Origin: Gemmatimonadota bacterium
Lineage (GTDB): Bacteria > Gemmatimonadota > Gemmatimonadetes > Longimicrobiales > Gaopeijiaceae
Assembly: GCA_018678395.1 (NCBI GenBank)
Contig: JAHHMJ010000667.1
Location: 1 to 5,976 of the forward strand
DNA: 5,976 nt
Reading direction: 5' to 3'
The first letter of the stretch is position 1, and every line of letters starts with the position of its first letter. Shown in pieces: positions 5,234 through 5,976 of the stretch. The notes under the pieces were generated by a model that was given only the letters and a program-made list of their open reading frames with translations, was not told the origin of the DNA and did no database searches. A program made the translations under genes and the position numbers.

Positions 5234-5976
5234 ATGCTTCGCTCCACCCCGGTGCATCCCGTCTCGCCTCGCCGCTCCAGGGTGTCCGCTCAGCGTCGGC
5301 TGACCGTCGCGGCGGCGCTCGTCGTCTCGGCCCTCGCCACCGTGGCGCCGGCTCAGGCGCAGGACGAGCCCTTCCCGGGCGTCGCGCTCGGGCTGGCCTA
5401 CGACGTCGTGAGCGCCCCGGGCCTCGCGATCCAGCCCTTCGAGGGCCGCTTCGGCGGTCAGGCGATCGCGCGTTCGGTGGAGGCGATCATCGGGCGAGAC
5501 CTGCGCTATTCCGACCGCTTCACCGTCGTGGACTCACTGCCGCAGGCCCTGGGCGGGGACGGCGTCGACTACGGCATCTGGGACCGACTCGGCGCGATCT
5601 ATCTGGTCCGCGGCCGGGTGGAAGGGGCCGGCGAGGGGTTCGTACTGGTCCTCGAACTGCACGACGTGGCCTATACCCGCCTCGCGCACGAGGCGCGCTT
5701 CGACCTTCCCGCCACGACCGATCCCGAATTCCGCATGGCCGTACACCGCGTGTCGGACACGCTGGTGGAGTGGGCGTTCGGCGAGCCGGGGATGGCCGCT
5801 TCGCGCATCGCGTTCAGCATGATGCGGGACGACGGCAACCGCGAGATCTACGTCGTGGACTCCGACGGCGAGAACCTTCGGCGCATCACGAACCACCAGG
5901 ACATCGCGGTATCGCCGGCGTGGTCGCCGGACGGGAGCCGCCTGGCCTACATGAGGTACGCGCCCCTGCAGCGGGT
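5234..5976 (+). CDS. tolB: TolB, periplasmic beta-propeller protein (3' end cut by window edge)
   Basis: Periplasmic partner of Pal in the Tol-Pal system. 247 codons are visible of a family that is usually 420-450 residues. A twin-domain layout is clear. First comes an export signal (basic RRSRVSAQRR, an Ala/Val/Leu core at about 23-38, cleavage likely after AQA at 40-42). The TolB N-terminal alpha/beta domain follows (about 60-180): LAIQPFEGRFG, FTVVDSLP, GAIYLVRGRVEG and HRVSDTLVEW. The hinge sequence GEPGMAASRIAF leads into the first propeller blade (EIYVVDSDGENLRRIT, SPAWSPDGSRLAYM; 205-240), a PD40/WD40-type repeat characteristic of TolB. It begins 53 bases after the TolA-like gene. The gap is C-rich with no Shine-Dalgarno and no obvious terminator, so read-through from upstream is likely, although a separate promoter cannot be excluded. 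A GTG at 5282 would shorten the signal peptide's basic region and is a possible alternative start. pal would be expected beyond the right edge. Confidence 0.93.
   Translation, partial: MLRSTPVHPVSPRRSRVSAQRRLTVAAALVVSALATVAPAQAQDEPFPGVALGLAYDVVSAPGLAIQPFEGRFGGQAIARSVEAIIGRDLRYSDRFTVVDSLPQALGGDGVDYGIWDRLGAIYLVRGRVEGAGEGFVLVLELHDVAYTRLAHEARFDLPATTDPEFRMAVHRVSDTLVEWAFGEPGMAASRIAFSMMRDDGNREIYVVDSDGENLRRITNHQDIAVSPAWSPDGSRLAYMRYAPLQR

Overview
The window is a compact, GC-rich (by eye about two-thirds G+C) stretch of bacterial chromosome from a diderm (Gram-negative-type) organism. Two things show this: an ADP-heptose epimerase used to build the lipopolysaccharide inner core, and most of a Tol-Pal cell-envelope system (TolQ, TolR, a TolA/TonB-like protein, TolB). 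The sequence alone does not fix the taxon. The high GC, the layout of tolQ, tolR, a short TolA/TonB-like gene and tolB, and the lack of Shine-Dalgarno sites at gene-cluster heads would fit Gemmatimonadota or a similar phylum, but that is only a guess. Nothing looks like a mobile element, phage, CRISPR array, tRNA or rRNA.

Layout: 1-878 (minus strand) is hldD, whose 3' end lies beyond the left edge. 879 to about 1101 is a divergent intergenic region with an A/T-rich island and a small GAGA-loop hairpin. From there everything reads on the plus strand: an exported LysM protein (1102-2319), a GalE-like NAD-dependent sugar-nucleotide epimerase (2343-3317), tolQ (3314-4030), tolR (4030-4443), a TolA/TonB-like protein (4431-5180) and tolB (5234 to beyond the right edge). 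The epimerase, tolQ, tolR and the TolA-like gene overlap one another by 4, 1 and 13 bases, so they are probably translated in a coupled way from one transcript. The gaps before the epimerase (23 bases) and tolB (53 bases) are short enough for read-through.

How the genes work together: TolQ and TolR form the proton-driven motor in the inner membrane. The TolA-like protein carries force across the periplasm, and TolB is the periplasmic partner of Pal, whose gene would be expected just past the right edge. The LysM protein probably binds peptidoglycan in the periplasm. HldD and the GalE-like enzyme supply or modify nucleotide sugars for surface polysaccharide. The window therefore reads as an outer-membrane and envelope maintenance cluster.

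I did not find an undescribed system. The points most worth a second look are the translational coupling of a sugar epimerase to tolQ, a Gly where GalE enzymes have the catalytic Ser/Thr, a TolA/TonB-like protein with a purely acidic Pro-Glu/Asp linker and two cysteines, a LysM protein with an apparent tandem C-terminal domain, and a consistent lack of Shine-Dalgarno sequences at genes that follow an intergenic gap.
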